Virus record (IMG/VR): IMGVR_UViG_3300030101_003760 | Location: 1 to 22,496 of that record | DNA from: a virus | Strand: one strand, 5' to 3' | Length of the DNA stretch: 22,496 bases | Shown: in pieces, positions 8,254 to 16,078 of the stretch | How the letters are laid out: every line of letters starts with the position of its first letter | How positions within the stretch are numbered: position 1 is the first letter of the stretch | Translations under genes and position numbers: made by a program | The notes under the pieces: generated by a model | What the model was told of the DNA's origin: nothing | What the model saw: the letters and a program-made list of their open reading frames with translations, nothing else | Database searches by the model: none

Positions 8254-8475
8254 ATGAGAAAAGGTATGAAATCAAAAGGCTACGCCAAAGGTGGAGCAAA
8301 AATGATGAAAGCTATGGGCGGTAAAATGGCCAAAGGCTATTCAAAAGGTGGTACAAGAATGATGAAAGTCAAAAAGACACCTCCTAAAGTATCTGGTGCA
8401 AAGACAAAAAAAATGTCTGTTGCTGCATTAAGAAAAGCTGCCAAGATGCTTGGTATGAAAGTGAGCAAAGCATAA
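8254..8475 (+). CDS. Small basic Met/Lys/Gly-rich protein with SAP-like C-terminus
   Basis: 73 aa preceded by a strong AAGGAGATAATA leader. The first 45 residues consist of imperfect repeats of the type KGYAKGGAKMMKAMGGKMA / KGYSKGGTRMMK, with Lys on nearly every third residue, several Met and almost no acidic residues. After a Pro/Lys hinge (KKTPPKVSGAKTKK) comes MSVAALRKAAKMLGMKV, which fits the start of SAP or Rho-N type helix-loop-helix nucleic-acid-binding motifs (L-x-V-x-x-L-R-x-x-x-K-x-x-G-x-x-V). Charge and motif suggest a nucleic-acid-binding or DNA-condensing protein, perhaps packed in the virion. It stands alone behind its own promoter-like region, between the lysis and replication genes, so high separate expression is plausible. 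The function is inferred. Confidence 0.65.
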   Translation: MRKGMKSKGYAKGGAKMMKAMGGKMAKGYSKGGTRMMKVKKTPPKVSGAKTKKMSVAALRKAAKMLGMKVSKA

Positions 8476-8487
8476 TTTACTTGCTTT
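8467..8487 (+). terminator. Weak hairpin after the basic-protein gene
   Basis: AAAGCA (8467-8472) and TGCTTT (8482-8487) are complementary around a 9-base loop, followed by TATTAAATTAA. The left arm overlaps the stop region of the 8254 gene. The stem is short and AT-rich and there is no clean U tract, so at best it is a weak attenuator. Confidence 0.2.
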
Positions 8488-8513
8488 ATTAAATTAAGAA
8501 CTTATTATGGGGT

Positions 8514-9191
8514 ATGGCATATCTTATTAAGAACATACCCTATTTTAAGGTTTGGGTCAGAAAAGAATTTACACACAATCACAGAAAATATCAAGGTGAA
8601 TACATTCATGCACTCGCTTGTGCAGTGACTAGTATTCCTGATAGGTGTTTAAGTTTTCAAGTCATTTTCACTGGCTGCGAAGACGAAGAGAATAGACTTG
8701 AGAATCCTCATGGTGGAGCAATGTGGGCAAGAATGCCTATTACTGCTCTTGTGGCAGACGAGCCTTTAGATGTAATGCCTCCTCCAATAATGACTCATCT
8801 GGCACAACCATGGGATTGTTCAGCAAGAAACTTTGAGGTTATGAAATTTGATAGAACATCGAGTAGTCCTTGGCAATGTAAAATAGATGGAGAGTTTTAT
8901 ACTGGCAAATATTATTTTACTGTTGATTATACTGGTTCAGAAATAGCAGATGATCCAGCTCAACATAAACAATCGCATATACTTGAATTAACAAGTGGAC
9001 CTTATCAAGGATGTATTGTTGCTTTACCAAACAATAGAGTAAGAGTCACATCTCCTGCTATGTGGGTTACAGGAAAAGGTGCTCCAGATTTTATACCAAG
9101 TCAATGGACTCATAGTGCAGAGGGTCACGACAGCTATATGGATTGGGAAACTACTTTTGATAATCTATATGCAGATAAAGAGAAAGAATAA
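8514..9191 (+). CDS. Conserved marine-phage protein of unknown function (225 aa)
   Basis: Starts at ATG 8514, 38 nt after the basic-protein gene. A GGGG run ending one base before the ATG is a poor ribosome site. The protein is rich in Trp, Tyr and Cys, with a beta-looking composition and no signal peptide or membrane span. It opens with IKNIPYFKVWVRKEFTHNHR, contains several isolated Cys (for example CEDEENR and QPWDCSARNF) and a Pro-rich turn (DVMPPPIMTHLAQPW), and ends acidic. I have an impression of closely related proteins in uncultured marine phage genomes, always unannotated. It sits between the lysis block and the nuclease gene, and the nuclease gene starts within its last codons. No function is proposed. 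Confidence 0.65.
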   Translation: MAYLIKNIPYFKVWVRKEFTHNHRKYQGEYIHALACAVTSIPDRCLSFQVIFTGCEDEENRLENPHGGAMWARMPITALVADEPLDVMPPPIMTHLAQPWDCSARNFEVMKFDRTSSSPWQCKIDGEFYTGKYYFTVDYTGSEIADDPAQHKQSHILELTSGPYQGCIVALPNNRVRVTSPAMWVTGKGAPDFIPSQWTHSAEGHDSYMDWETTFDNLYADKEKE

Positions 9192-9900
9192 ACAATTCGA
9201 AGTATCTGGTTTTATTATCAGTAATAAATATTCCTACAAAGAGTATTCAAGAAATGATGAAGAGTCTGGCAGAACTTATAATGTAGGACAAGTAAAAGTA
9301 CCATCTGTAACCACGATTTTAAACAAAACACAAAGTAAAGAAAAACAAGAAGCTTTAAGCAATTGGAGAGAACGAGTAGGATATAAAGAGGCTTCACGAA
9401 TCACGAACCAAGCAGCAACTAGAGGTACAGAGATGCATTATATCCTTGAACAATATTTAAATGGTAAAGGTTATATAAATTTATCAAAGTCAGGTGCTTT
9501 ACCTCGTATGATGGCACATACTATAATTTCAAATTTAGGTAAGTTTACAAAAGTATATGGGACAGAGGTTACTTTGAATTATGAAGATCAATGGGCAGGT
9601 TCTAGTGATGTTGTTTGTGAGTATGATGGGAAACCAACTATACTTGATTTTAAACAATCCAATAAACCTAAACGAGAAGAATGGATTGAGGATTATTATT
9701 ATCAAATTGCTGCATATGCACTTGCTCACAAAAAAAACTTTGGCGACATTCAACAAGGATTAATTTGTGTATGCACCAAAGATTTATTGTATCAAGGGTT
9801 TTTGGTCAATGAAGAATTATTAGCAGAGTATGAAAAGAAATGGTTTGCAAGGGTAGATAAATATTATAAAAATTTTAAAACTTCTTCACCTAAAGTTTGA
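9169..9900 (+). CDS. RecB/Cas4-type PD-(D/E)XK exonuclease
   Basis: 243 aa from ATG 9169, inside the end of the previous gene (23-nt overlap). Longer in-frame starts upstream only add residues coded by that gene. The PD-(D/E)XK signature is clear: His90 in RGTEMHYILEQYL, Asp147 in GSSDVV, Asp160-x-Lys162 in TILDFKQS, and the RecB-family Q-x-x-x-Y (Gln179, Tyr183) in YYYQIAAYALA. This family includes RecB, Cas4 and many phage recombination nucleases. Here it most likely degrades host DNA or processes phage DNA ends for recombination, the job done in T7 by the unrelated gp6. The 3' end overlaps the convergent minus-strand helicase gene by 37 nt. It is the first of the replication genes in this orientation. 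Confidence 0.85.
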   Translation: MQIKRKNKQFEVSGFIISNKYSYKEYSRNDEESGRTYNVGQVKVPSVTTILNKTQSKEKQEALSNWRERVGYKEASRITNQAATRGTEMHYILEQYLNGKGYINLSKSGALPRMMAHTIISNLGKFTKVYGTEVTLNYEDQWAGSSDVVCEYDGKPTILDFKQSNKPKREEWIEDYYYQIAAYALAHKKNFGDIQQGLICVCTKDLLYQGFLVNEELLAEYEKKWFARVDKYYKNFKTSSPKV

Positions 9901-11276
9901 GCACTTAAAGTAAGTTTTTGATTTAAACTTTTGATAACAAACTCATCAATTGTATTTTTTGCAATCAAATCAATATATGTAACTTTATTATCTTGACCAA
10001 TCCTATGTGCTCTATCTTCTGACTGTTGTCTGATCTCTAAATTAAATGAATTACTAAAATATATCACTGTGCTAGCTTTGGTAAGGTTGAGGCCGTAACC
10101 TCCAGTGCTTGGATTACCCACAAAAAATCTAACATTTTTGTTCTCTTGAAAGTTAACGACTGCTGAGTTTCGAGCTTCAACAGCAATATCTCCATATATA
10201 GATACGACAGACATTTGTCCAAACTTGTCTTCCAGTGTTTTAATAATGTTCTCAATGTTATATACAAAATTCGCCCAAATAATTACTTTACCATCAACCT
10301 CATCAAGTATATTTATTAATTCTGTAAGTTTTGCATTTGTTACTTCTTTTGTTTCACCATCATCTGTTTTAAGAAAACCATTGCATACTTGTTGTAGCTT
10401 GAGGATTTCTGTAAGTTTATTATTATAGGATGCCATTTCATCTTCTATGATTGCACGACAATTTTCTTTGAGAGAATTATATAATTTTACTTGTTGATCA
10501 GATAATTTAATATCTCGTCTTTCATAAATTTTAGGTGGTAAATCAAGACATTCTTCTTTTCTCACACGAAAGGAAAAAGATTTTATTTTGTTTTCTAATT
10601 CTTCCAAATGTTGATAGTATAAAGGTATTAAAAGATTTTTGTTAGCACCTATTTGAATTTGTTTCATTACTGAGTATCGTGCACGAAAAGCATAGAAGTT
10701 TGTAAAACCAAGTATACCAGGTTTGAGAAATTCACATTGGCTAAACAAATCTAAGGGAGATTTAGTAATTGGAGAGCCTGTTAGAATTCTTTTGTAAAGT
10801 GACTGTTTCGATACTTTGCATATATTTTTTGTGCGTTTGGCTTGTCTGTTCTTTATAGATGTAGCTTCGTCTATAACGATACACATACTTGCACTGTATA
10901 AATTCACAATGCTTTCAAGAGTTTTTACTCCTGATGCATGCGAAAAAGCCTCAACATTTATCAAATAAAAATTTAATTTATCCTCTTTTACTTCAAATTT
11001 CTTGTGTACCTTATGTATGTAAATGTTTGTTTCACAAGGACAATGTATGTCGATTTCTTTCGCCCAATTATGGTAAACAGAGTTTGGTGCTATAACAACA
11101 ACAAGATTTATTTTTTTTTGTAAGTACAAGTAAGCAAGATTATCAATTGTAACTTTTGTTTTTCCAGTACCCATTTCCATAAAATATGCAAACTCTTTTC
11201 TGTTTGCCCCTTCTATCAAGGCTTGTCGTTGATGTTCGTAGGGTTCTGTTTTGTAAATATATTTATCCATAATCAT
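9864..11276 (-). CDS. SNF2-family DEAD-like helicase/translocase
   Basis: 470 aa on the minus strand, alone between plus-strand genes. Superfamily 2 SNF2 motifs appear in order: Q-like EHQRQALIEG, Walker A GTGKT (residues 36-40), motif Ia VVIAPNSVYHNW, motif II VIDEATSIKN, motif III RILTGSPITKS, and at the C-terminus GYGLNLTKASTVIYFS and motif VI QSEDRAHRIGQ. All key residues are present, so an active DNA-dependent ATPase is expected. Phage SNF2 proteins are thought to remodel or unwind DNA-protein complexes in replication or recombination; the exact role here is unknown. Starts are possible at 11276 and 11270 and neither has a strong ribosome site. The promoter faces that of the 11364 gene. 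The 3' end overlaps the nuclease gene, so transcripts from the two strands can collide or pair. Confidence 0.9.
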   Translation of the reverse strand: MIMDKYIYKTEPYEHQRQALIEGANRKEFAYFMEMGTGKTKVTIDNLAYLYLQKKINLVVVIAPNSVYHNWAKEIDIHCPCETNIYIHKVHKKFEVKEDKLNFYLINVEAFSHASGVKTLESIVNLYSASMCIVIDEATSIKNRQAKRTKNICKVSKQSLYKRILTGSPITKSPLDLFSQCEFLKPGILGFTNFYAFRARYSVMKQIQIGANKNLLIPLYYQHLEELENKIKSFSFRVRKEECLDLPPKIYERRDIKLSDQQVKLYNSLKENCRAIIEDEMASYNNKLTEILKLQQVCNGFLKTDDGETKEVTNAKLTELINILDEVDGKVIIWANFVYNIENIIKTLEDKFGQMSVVSIYGDIAVEARNSAVVNFQENKNVRFFVGNPSTGGYGLNLTKASTVIYFSNSFNLEIRQQSEDRAHRIGQDNKVTYIDLIAKNTIDEFVIKSLNQKLTLSAQTLGEEVLKFL

Positions 11277-11281
11277 TTAAG

Positions 11282-11310
11282 TTAATATCCTATAATTTTT
11301 TATTTGACAA
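11282..11310 (-). promoter_or_regulatory. Possible minus-strand promoter of the SNF2 gene
   Basis: On the minus strand, TTGTCA (11310-11305) and TATTAA (11287-11282) lie 17 bases apart. The -35 overlaps that of the opposite promoter almost exactly, so the two would exclude each other. Transcription would begin almost at the start codon (leaderless or nearly so), which makes this assignment weak. Confidence 0.25.
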
Positions 11311-11332
11311 AACAACAAAAAAAATTTAATAG
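11304..11332 (+). promoter_or_regulatory. Sigma-70-like promoter for the 11364 replication genes
   Basis: A perfect -35 TTGACA (11304-11309), a 17-base A-rich spacer and a weak -10 TAATAG (11327-11332). The segment TTGACAAAACAACAAAAA is repeated, with one mismatch, in the minus-strand promoter at 18149, which supports a real shared element. A short leader then carries AAGGAGG (11352-11358), 5 nt before ATG 11364. Confidence 0.55.
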
Positions 11333-11363
11333 TAAAATGAACTATAAAAAAAAGGAGGTCCCT

Positions 11364-11900
11364 ATGGATTTAGAACAAGAAGCAGTCATCAAAGTCAATA
11401 CAGAAACCTCTGGTGACATCGCTGATAAATGTAATGACTTATTGGATCTTCAGAAACAAATAATCAAGTGTCAAGAAAACCTTAAAAATCTTGAAGAAAA
11501 AGAGCGTTTGCTTTCTGAGCAAGAGATTCCTAATTTAATGCAACAAGCAGGTATAGCAATGTTAAAATTAGCAGATGGTTCATCTGTTGAAGTTAAACCT
11601 TTCTATGCTGCAAAAATTCCTAAGTCAAAAGTTGATGAGGCCTTTAAATGGCTAAGTGACAATGGCCATGGGGATTTAATCAAGAATCAAGTGTCATTGA
11701 CATTTGGTAAATCTGAAGACAGTGAGGCAAACACTCTTGTCGAGGATTTAAGCAACAAGGGATATAATGTATCTCAAAAAAAGAAAGTGGAACCAATGAC
11801 TTTGAAAGGATTCGTCAGAGATGAAATCCAAAATGGTCGTAACCTTCCAATGGATTTATTTGGGGTTTATGTCTCAAACAAGACTACAATCAAAAAATAA
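11364..11900 (+). CDS. Coiled-coil protein upstream of the SSB-like gene
   Basis: 178 aa from ATG 11364, chosen because a full AAGGAGG stands 5 nt upstream. The in-frame TTG at 11304 and ATG at 11338 fall in the promoter. Residues about 20-60 form a charged helix of coiled-coil type (CQENLKNLEEKERLLSEQEI). The rest is compact: LADGSSVEVKPFYAAKIP, then AFKWLSDNGHGDLIKNQVS, and a C-terminal TLKGFVRDEIQNGRNLPMD followed by LFGVYV. From memory this arrangement is common in marine phages immediately before the SSB-like gene, usually unannotated. Position argues for a replication or recombination accessory, perhaps a partner of the ssDNA-binding protein. No catalytic motif is visible. Confidence 0.65.
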   Translation: MDLEQEAVIKVNTETSGDIADKCNDLLDLQKQIIKCQENLKNLEEKERLLSEQEIPNLMQQAGIAMLKLADGSSVEVKPFYAAKIPKSKVDEAFKWLSDNGHGDLIKNQVSLTFGKSEDSEANTLVEDLSNKGYNVSQKKKVEPMTLKGFVRDEIQNGRNLPMDLFGVYVSNKTTIKK

Positions 11901-11910
11901 GGAGATAAAC

Positions 11911-12720
11911 ATGAATGAAGTCGCAAATAAAAAAGAGTCACTTCCAACTCTTACAAATCTGGAAGAATTTTCTGGTCAAGGTACAGAAAACATCACAGCT
12001 CGTGATACTAAACTACCTATCTTAAAAATACTTTATGCTAATTCGCCTGTACTTGATGACAGTGACGCAAGGTATAATGAAAAGGCAAAACAAGGAGACA
12101 TCTATAATGAGATCACAGGCTCTTTGTACAAAAGCAAAGAAGGTGTCTATGTTGTGCCTTGTCTTTTTATCAACACTTGGAACGAGTGGGCAGATCGTGG
12201 CGATAGTCCAGGTAGACCCGCAGCTCAGTACACAAGTCTGCAAGCTCAAGAAAAAGCGGTTGGTAAAACATCAAGAGGTGATGATGGTAAAGATAGACTT
12301 GAAAATGGTCACTATGTTGAGGATACAGGTAATCACTTTGTCTATATACTTGATAAAGACTTTAATCCTATTGAGAGTGCTTTGATAGCAATGAAGTCAA
12401 CACAAAAAAAGAAATCCAAACTATGGAATTCTATGATGCAATCAAAAAGAATGAAAGGTAAAAATGGCTATTTCATACCTCCTTCTTGGGCAAGTGTTTA
12501 TAAACTTACAACCAACAAGGAACAAGGTAATGGTAACAGTTGGTATGGTTGGGAAATTGAGTTTAGCAGATTTCTTGATAAACCCGAAGACCAAGGCACA
12601 CTTGAAATTACTAAAGGTTTTTATCAAGGAGCTAAAGAGTCTGATATCTTTGGTAAAGTAGAATTTACAGAAGGTAAAACAATTGAAACAGCAGACACTA
12701 AAGAAGACGTTCCTTTCTAA
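11911..12720 (+). CDS. Putative single-stranded DNA-binding protein (DVPF tail)
   Basis: 269 aa from ATG 11911, behind TAAGGAGATAAAC (GGAG at 11901-11904). In-frame ATGs further upstream belong to the overlapping end of the previous gene. The body is rich in aromatic and basic residues: LPILKILYANSPVLD, PCLFINTWNEWADRG, MKSTQKKKSKLWNSMM, and WYGWEIEFSRFLD. The last residues are acidic and end DVPF. An acidic tail with a terminal Pro-Phe is the partner-docking end of bacterial SSB and has analogues in phage SSBs. Together with its place before the primase and helicase genes this makes an SSB role likely. I cannot show an OB fold by eye. It could also be a recombination mediator. Confidence 0.6.
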   Translation: MNEVANKKESLPTLTNLEEFSGQGTENITARDTKLPILKILYANSPVLDDSDARYNEKAKQGDIYNEITGSLYKSKEGVYVVPCLFINTWNEWADRGDSPGRPAAQYTSLQAQEKAVGKTSRGDDGKDRLENGHYVEDTGNHFVYILDKDFNPIESALIAMKSTQKKKSKLWNSMMQSKRMKGKNGYFIPPSWASVYKLTTNKEQGNGNSWYGWEIEFSRFLDKPEDQGTLEITKGFYQGAKESDIFGKVEFTEGKTIETADTKEDVPF

Positions 12721-14300
12721 TGCACAAGGAATTGTTGTCGTTGTTTCAAGGCGATGACTCTCGATATCTCAAGTCCTCTCTTACGGGAGAGGACGATGAG
12801 AGAGGCAAAAAGCAAGCTAACTATATCACGGTTCACGAACCTGTGACTGAGGATATTTGGAAACAACATCTTGAAGGTACATTACGACTAGGATTAAAAC
12901 CCGAAGTTGAAGGTCAGTGTAAATGGGGTTGCATTGATGTAGACCCTAACAATTACAAAGACTATTCAGAAAAAAAGTATGTTGAAATAATTAAAAAATA
13001 TAGTCTACCCTTTGTACCTGTAAAGTCAAAGTCTGGAGGCCTTCACATTTTTGTATTTTTTACTGAACTTGCTGACATAAAAAAGGTAGTAGAAAAATTA
13101 TCTGAAATAAACACACAGTATTTTTTAGCACAAGAAGTTTTTCCTTGTAACAAAGCAGTCAATATGCCCTACCACAATATGAATGCTACGATGGAGTTTG
13201 CATTTGACTCAAACAATAACCCATTAATGATTGGAAGTTTTATAAAATTAGCAAAAGAAAAACAAATAAAACCAAATGATTTTTTTAATTTTAAGGTGCA
13301 AGAGTATGAGGCTGAAGGTGAGTGGAAACATTATCCTCCTTGTGTACAAAAACTAATTCAAGAGGGGTGGAGTGGTAATAATCGTAACAATTTTTTGTTT
13401 AATGTTTTAGTTTTAGAAATGAAAAAAAACTCTACCCTCTCTGTGCAACAGTTAGAAGAGACTGCACAAGAACGTAATGTACAAATTTTTACAACTCCAT
13501 TAGGCAAGAATGAAGTATCGCAACTTGCAAAATCAGTCCACAAAGGAGGCTATGAATTTCAATGTCCTCCTAAACATCCAGAATATGGGCCAATCTGTAA
13601 CAAGGAATTATGTAAAACAAGAAGACTTGGCATTGGTGATGCAGTGCCAGAAATTATAGAATTTTTTGATAATATAAACTATATACAAGATACTAAAAAT
13701 ATATGGTATGAGTTTGATTATAAAGGTCAACGCATAAGTGTTACACCAGAGGATATGAAAGATGAAAAGAATTTTAGGGTGAAACTGTTAAGACATCGAG
13801 TATATTGGCTAACACTACCAAAACCTCGTAAAGGCCCAAGTCCCTTTGAATTGTTGATGAAAACAATTGTAGATAAATCTATTGAGTCTACTGACCATCA
13901 GTATAAAGACACTGTTGAAGAAGAGCGGTATTCTGTACTTAAAGACTTTTTTGAATCACACATTGAACAAGATAAGTTTGAAAAATTGAAGGATGGTTAT
14001 GTGGTTTTAGATTCTAAAACAAATATTTGTTATTTTAAGAAACTAACTTTGGATCGTTTCTTAAAAAAAAATGCAGCTCGCACCTTTAACACTACGACAG
14101 ATGCTTTACGTATGTTAGGTTGTGATAGAGCAGACTACAAAGAAGGTGAGAAAAATGTATGGTATGTTGAGATGCCTAACTTTGTAAGTCATCAAAGTAT
14201 CAAGAAAAAAGTAGAAAAAGATGAAAGTGAAATGGATGAAAGGTATCATGATAAATTCAGGAATTCAAAAACAAAAGAGTCTGCACAGAAAGACAATTAA
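12720..14300 (+). CDS. Archaeo-eukaryotic-type primase (AEP/PrimPol-like)
   Basis: 526 aa, coupled to the SSB-like gene by TAATG (12718-12722). The catalytic pair of the AEP superfamily is visible: Asp73-x-Asp75 in KWGCIDVDPNN and the downstream s-x-H motif SKSGGLHIFVF with His109. A Cys cluster (Cys282, Cys293, Cys298, in FQCPPKHPEYGPICNKELC) follows, which could bind zinc or, as in PriL-like domains, an iron-sulfur cluster. The C-terminal 220 residues show no Walker motif, so there is no fused helicase as in T7 gp4. The protein would make primers for the family A polymerase, with the helicase supplied by the next gene. Its start depends on coupling, since no strong ribosome site is seen. 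Primase is well supported; polymerase or translesion ability is speculative. Confidence 0.75.
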   Translation: MHKELLSLFQGDDSRYLKSSLTGEDDERGKKQANYITVHEPVTEDIWKQHLEGTLRLGLKPEVEGQCKWGCIDVDPNNYKDYSEKKYVEIIKKYSLPFVPVKSKSGGLHIFVFFTELADIKKVVEKLSEINTQYFLAQEVFPCNKAVNMPYHNMNATMEFAFDSNNNPLMIGSFIKLAKEKQIKPNDFFNFKVQEYEAEGEWKHYPPCVQKLIQEGWSGNNRNNFLFNVLVLEMKKNSTLSVQQLEETAQERNVQIFTTPLGKNEVSQLAKSVHKGGYEFQCPPKHPEYGPICNKELCKTRRLGIGDAVPEIIEFFDNINYIQDTKNIWYEFDYKGQRISVTPEDMKDEKNFRVKLLRHRVYWLTLPKPRKGPSPFELLMKTIVDKSIESTDHQYKDTVEEERYSVLKDFFESHIEQDKFEKLKDGYVVLDSKTNICYFKKLTLDRFLKKNAARTFNTTTDALRMLGCDRADYKEGEKNVWYVEMPNFVSHQSIKKKVEKDESEMDERYHDKFRNSKTKESAQKDN

Positions 14301-15864
14301 AATTTTCGGCCCTCCTGGTACGGGTAAAACACACACCCTTATTGAAAGAGTATTGAAAAAACATTTAGCAAAGGGCACTCATCCTAAAGATATTGCCTTT
14401 ATATCTTTTACAAATAAAGCAGTTGATACAGCTCGTGATAGAGCCTTGTCTACATTTACACAATATACAACAGATGATTTTCAAAGATTTAAAACATTAC
14501 ATAAGTATTGTAGGAGATATTTTGAGGAAGAGGTTTTTGATCCAAAAGATTGTATGCTTGACTATGCCTTGCAAGCTAAGATTATTAAAACTTCAGACAA
14601 TCGTTTATCTGACGATAATTTTCAATATAAGGATTGGTCATTAGGTGTGTATGATAAAGCACGAAACACGCTCCAAGAACCTCAATTGGTATATAAAAAT
14701 GAAAGCTATAAACGAGATTCACTTGATATATTTTTAAGAAAAGTTGATACATATGAACACTATAAGAAAGAGTCCTTCATTGATTTTACAGATATGATTG
14801 AAAGAGCGATAGATGAAGTAGATTTCCCTCCGCTTAAAGTCTTAATTTTAGACGAAGCTCAAGATTTTACACCCTTACAATGGTCTGTAATTTATAAAAT
14901 GTCTGATAAAGTTGAACGTATATATTTAGCTGGTGATGATGATCAAGGTATTTACAAATGGAATGGTGCAGATCCAAAATATTTTACTACTTATTTTCCT
15001 GGTCGCAAAGTTATACTTCGACAAACTAGGCGTTTTGGTGAACAAATTTATAAATTTTCTCAGATAATACGACAAGGTATTTTTGATAGTGTTCGCAAAG
15101 ATTATGAATGTTTACCAAAAAAAGGTACTGTAAATAGATATTTAAAATTTAATGAAGTGCCTTTTCATAAATTAGATGGCACTTGGTATATATTGGGTAG
15201 AGTGCGTTCAACAGTCAATGAATTAAGAATGGCCGCGAAAGATGCTGGTTTATATTTTTCTGATAATAAAGGTACAAAAAGTTTTGATTCTAAACAATGG
15301 GATGCAATCAGAGCTTGGACTGCACTCACTAATAATAAAAAAATAACTCGTGATTCAGCAGAAAATATGTATAAATATATAAGAGAATTAAAAGATTATG
15401 ATTTTAGAACAGTAAAGTTTTGGCAGACTATTCCTGAAACACAATTGTTTAGTTTAAAGGATTTACGAGATTGGGCAGGTTTAGATATGGATGATAGTTA
15501 CTTAAAAAAAACTTGGTGGGAAGTTTTAAAAAGAAATTTTAAAGATAATCAAGTCGTCTATTTTGTTCAGCTTCTCAAAAATTATGGTCATAAAAAATTA
15601 TCAAGCGAACCTGATATAGTTATTGATACAATACATTCAGTAAAAGGTGGTGAGGCTAATAATGTTCTTATATACTCAAAGACTAACTATGCCTCAACTT
15701 TTGACAGAAAGAATAGAGATGAAAAATCAGATGAAAAACGAGTATATTACACTGCGGTAACTCGTGCAAAAGATACCTTGCATATCTTGTCAACAGATCA
15801 TCAATTTAATTATCCTATTGGCAAAGACTATTTAATTTATTTACAGGAGTATGATTATGGATGA
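14248..15864 (+). CDS. UvrD/Rep-type superfamily 1 helicase
   Basis: 538 aa from ATG 14248, preferred because GAAAGG (14238-14243) is a usable ribosome site; in-frame ATGs at 14221 and 14236 are alternatives. It overlaps the primase gene by 53 nt. SF1A motifs are complete: Walker A GPPGTGKT (21-28), motif Ia FISFTNKAVDTA, motif II LDEAQDFTPLQW (Asp202, Glu203), motif III GDDDQGIYKW (229-238), motif IV RQTRRFG, motif V TIHSVKGGEANNV (from Thr461), and motif VI YYTAVTRAKDT (Tyr501). It is a DNA helicase with expected 3'-5' polarity by family, either the replicative helicase of this phage or a recombination helicase. The absence of a DnaB or gp4-type helicase in the window makes the first option worth considering. 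Confidence 0.9.
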   Translation: MINSGIQKQKSLHRKTIKIFGPPGTGKTHTLIERVLKKHLAKGTHPKDIAFISFTNKAVDTARDRALSTFTQYTTDDFQRFKTLHKYCRRYFEEEVFDPKDCMLDYALQAKIIKTSDNRLSDDNFQYKDWSLGVYDKARNTLQEPQLVYKNESYKRDSLDIFLRKVDTYEHYKKESFIDFTDMIERAIDEVDFPPLKVLILDEAQDFTPLQWSVIYKMSDKVERIYLAGDDDQGIYKWNGADPKYFTTYFPGRKVILRQTRRFGEQIYKFSQIIRQGIFDSVRKDYECLPKKGTVNRYLKFNEVPFHKLDGTWYILGRVRSTVNELRMAAKDAGLYFSDNKGTKSFDSKQWDAIRAWTALTNNKKITRDSAENMYKYIRELKDYDFRTVKFWQTIPETQLFSLKDLRDWAGLDMDDSYLKKTWWEVLKRNFKDNQVVYFVQLLKNYGHKKLSSEPDIVIDTIHSVKGGEANNVLIYSKTNYASTFDRKNRDEKSDEKRVYYTAVTRAKDTLHILSTDHQFNYPIGKDYLIYLQEYDYG

Positions 15865-16078
15865 AGTTAACTTTCCGTCACATTATCGTAAAGGTAAAAT
15901 AGAATGTATTGATGCAATTGAAGCCGCCTTGACTACAGAGGAGTTCTTGGGATATCTTAAGGGACAGATTATAAAATACACTTGGAGAGCAAAGCATAAA
16001 GGCAAAGAGTCACAAGATTATCAAAAACTACAATGGTATTGCACTCGACTCGTAAATTTTACAAAAGATAATGACTAG
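15857..16078 (+). CDS. DUF3310 protein (T7 gp1.7-related family)
   Basis: 73 aa from ATG 15857, preferred to ATG 15851 because AGGAG (15845-15849) is 7 nt from the former and 1 nt from the latter. It overlaps the helicase gene end by 8 nt. The sequence matches the DUF3310 pattern well: FPSHYRKGKIECIDAIEAAL, TTEEFLGYLKGQIIKYTWRA, a Lys/Gly turn, then a KLQWYCTRLV helix. T7 gp1.7, in this family, is reported to be a nucleotide kinase acting on dTMP/dGMP. Many phage members are shorter, and whether they share that activity is unknown. Its place directly before the DNA polymerase gene (8-nt overlap) fits a role in nucleotide supply. Confidence 0.82.
   Translation: MDEVNFPSHYRKGKIECIDAIEAALTTEEFLGYLKGQIIKYTWRAKHKGKESQDYQKLQWYCTRLVNFTKDND

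Noticed and set aside
9079-9168. Longer N-terminus for the nuclease from ATG 9079
   Set aside because: The added residues are coded by the 225-aa gene in another frame and look out of frame; the first conserved-looking part begins after 9169.
11304-11363. TTG start giving a 198-aa version of the coiled-coil protein
   Set aside because: The TTG is the -35 hexamer TTGACA, and a perfect AAGGAGG precedes ATG 11364.
11821-11910. Longer N-terminus for the SSB-like protein
   Set aside because: No ribosome site upstream, and it overlaps the conserved end of the preceding gene; GGAG and ATG 11911 are a clear start.
12035-12385. 116-codon plus-strand ORF within the SSB-like gene
   Set aside because: Composition is typical of an out-of-frame reading and it has no ribosome site; unlike the dcm case it has no recognisable protein features.
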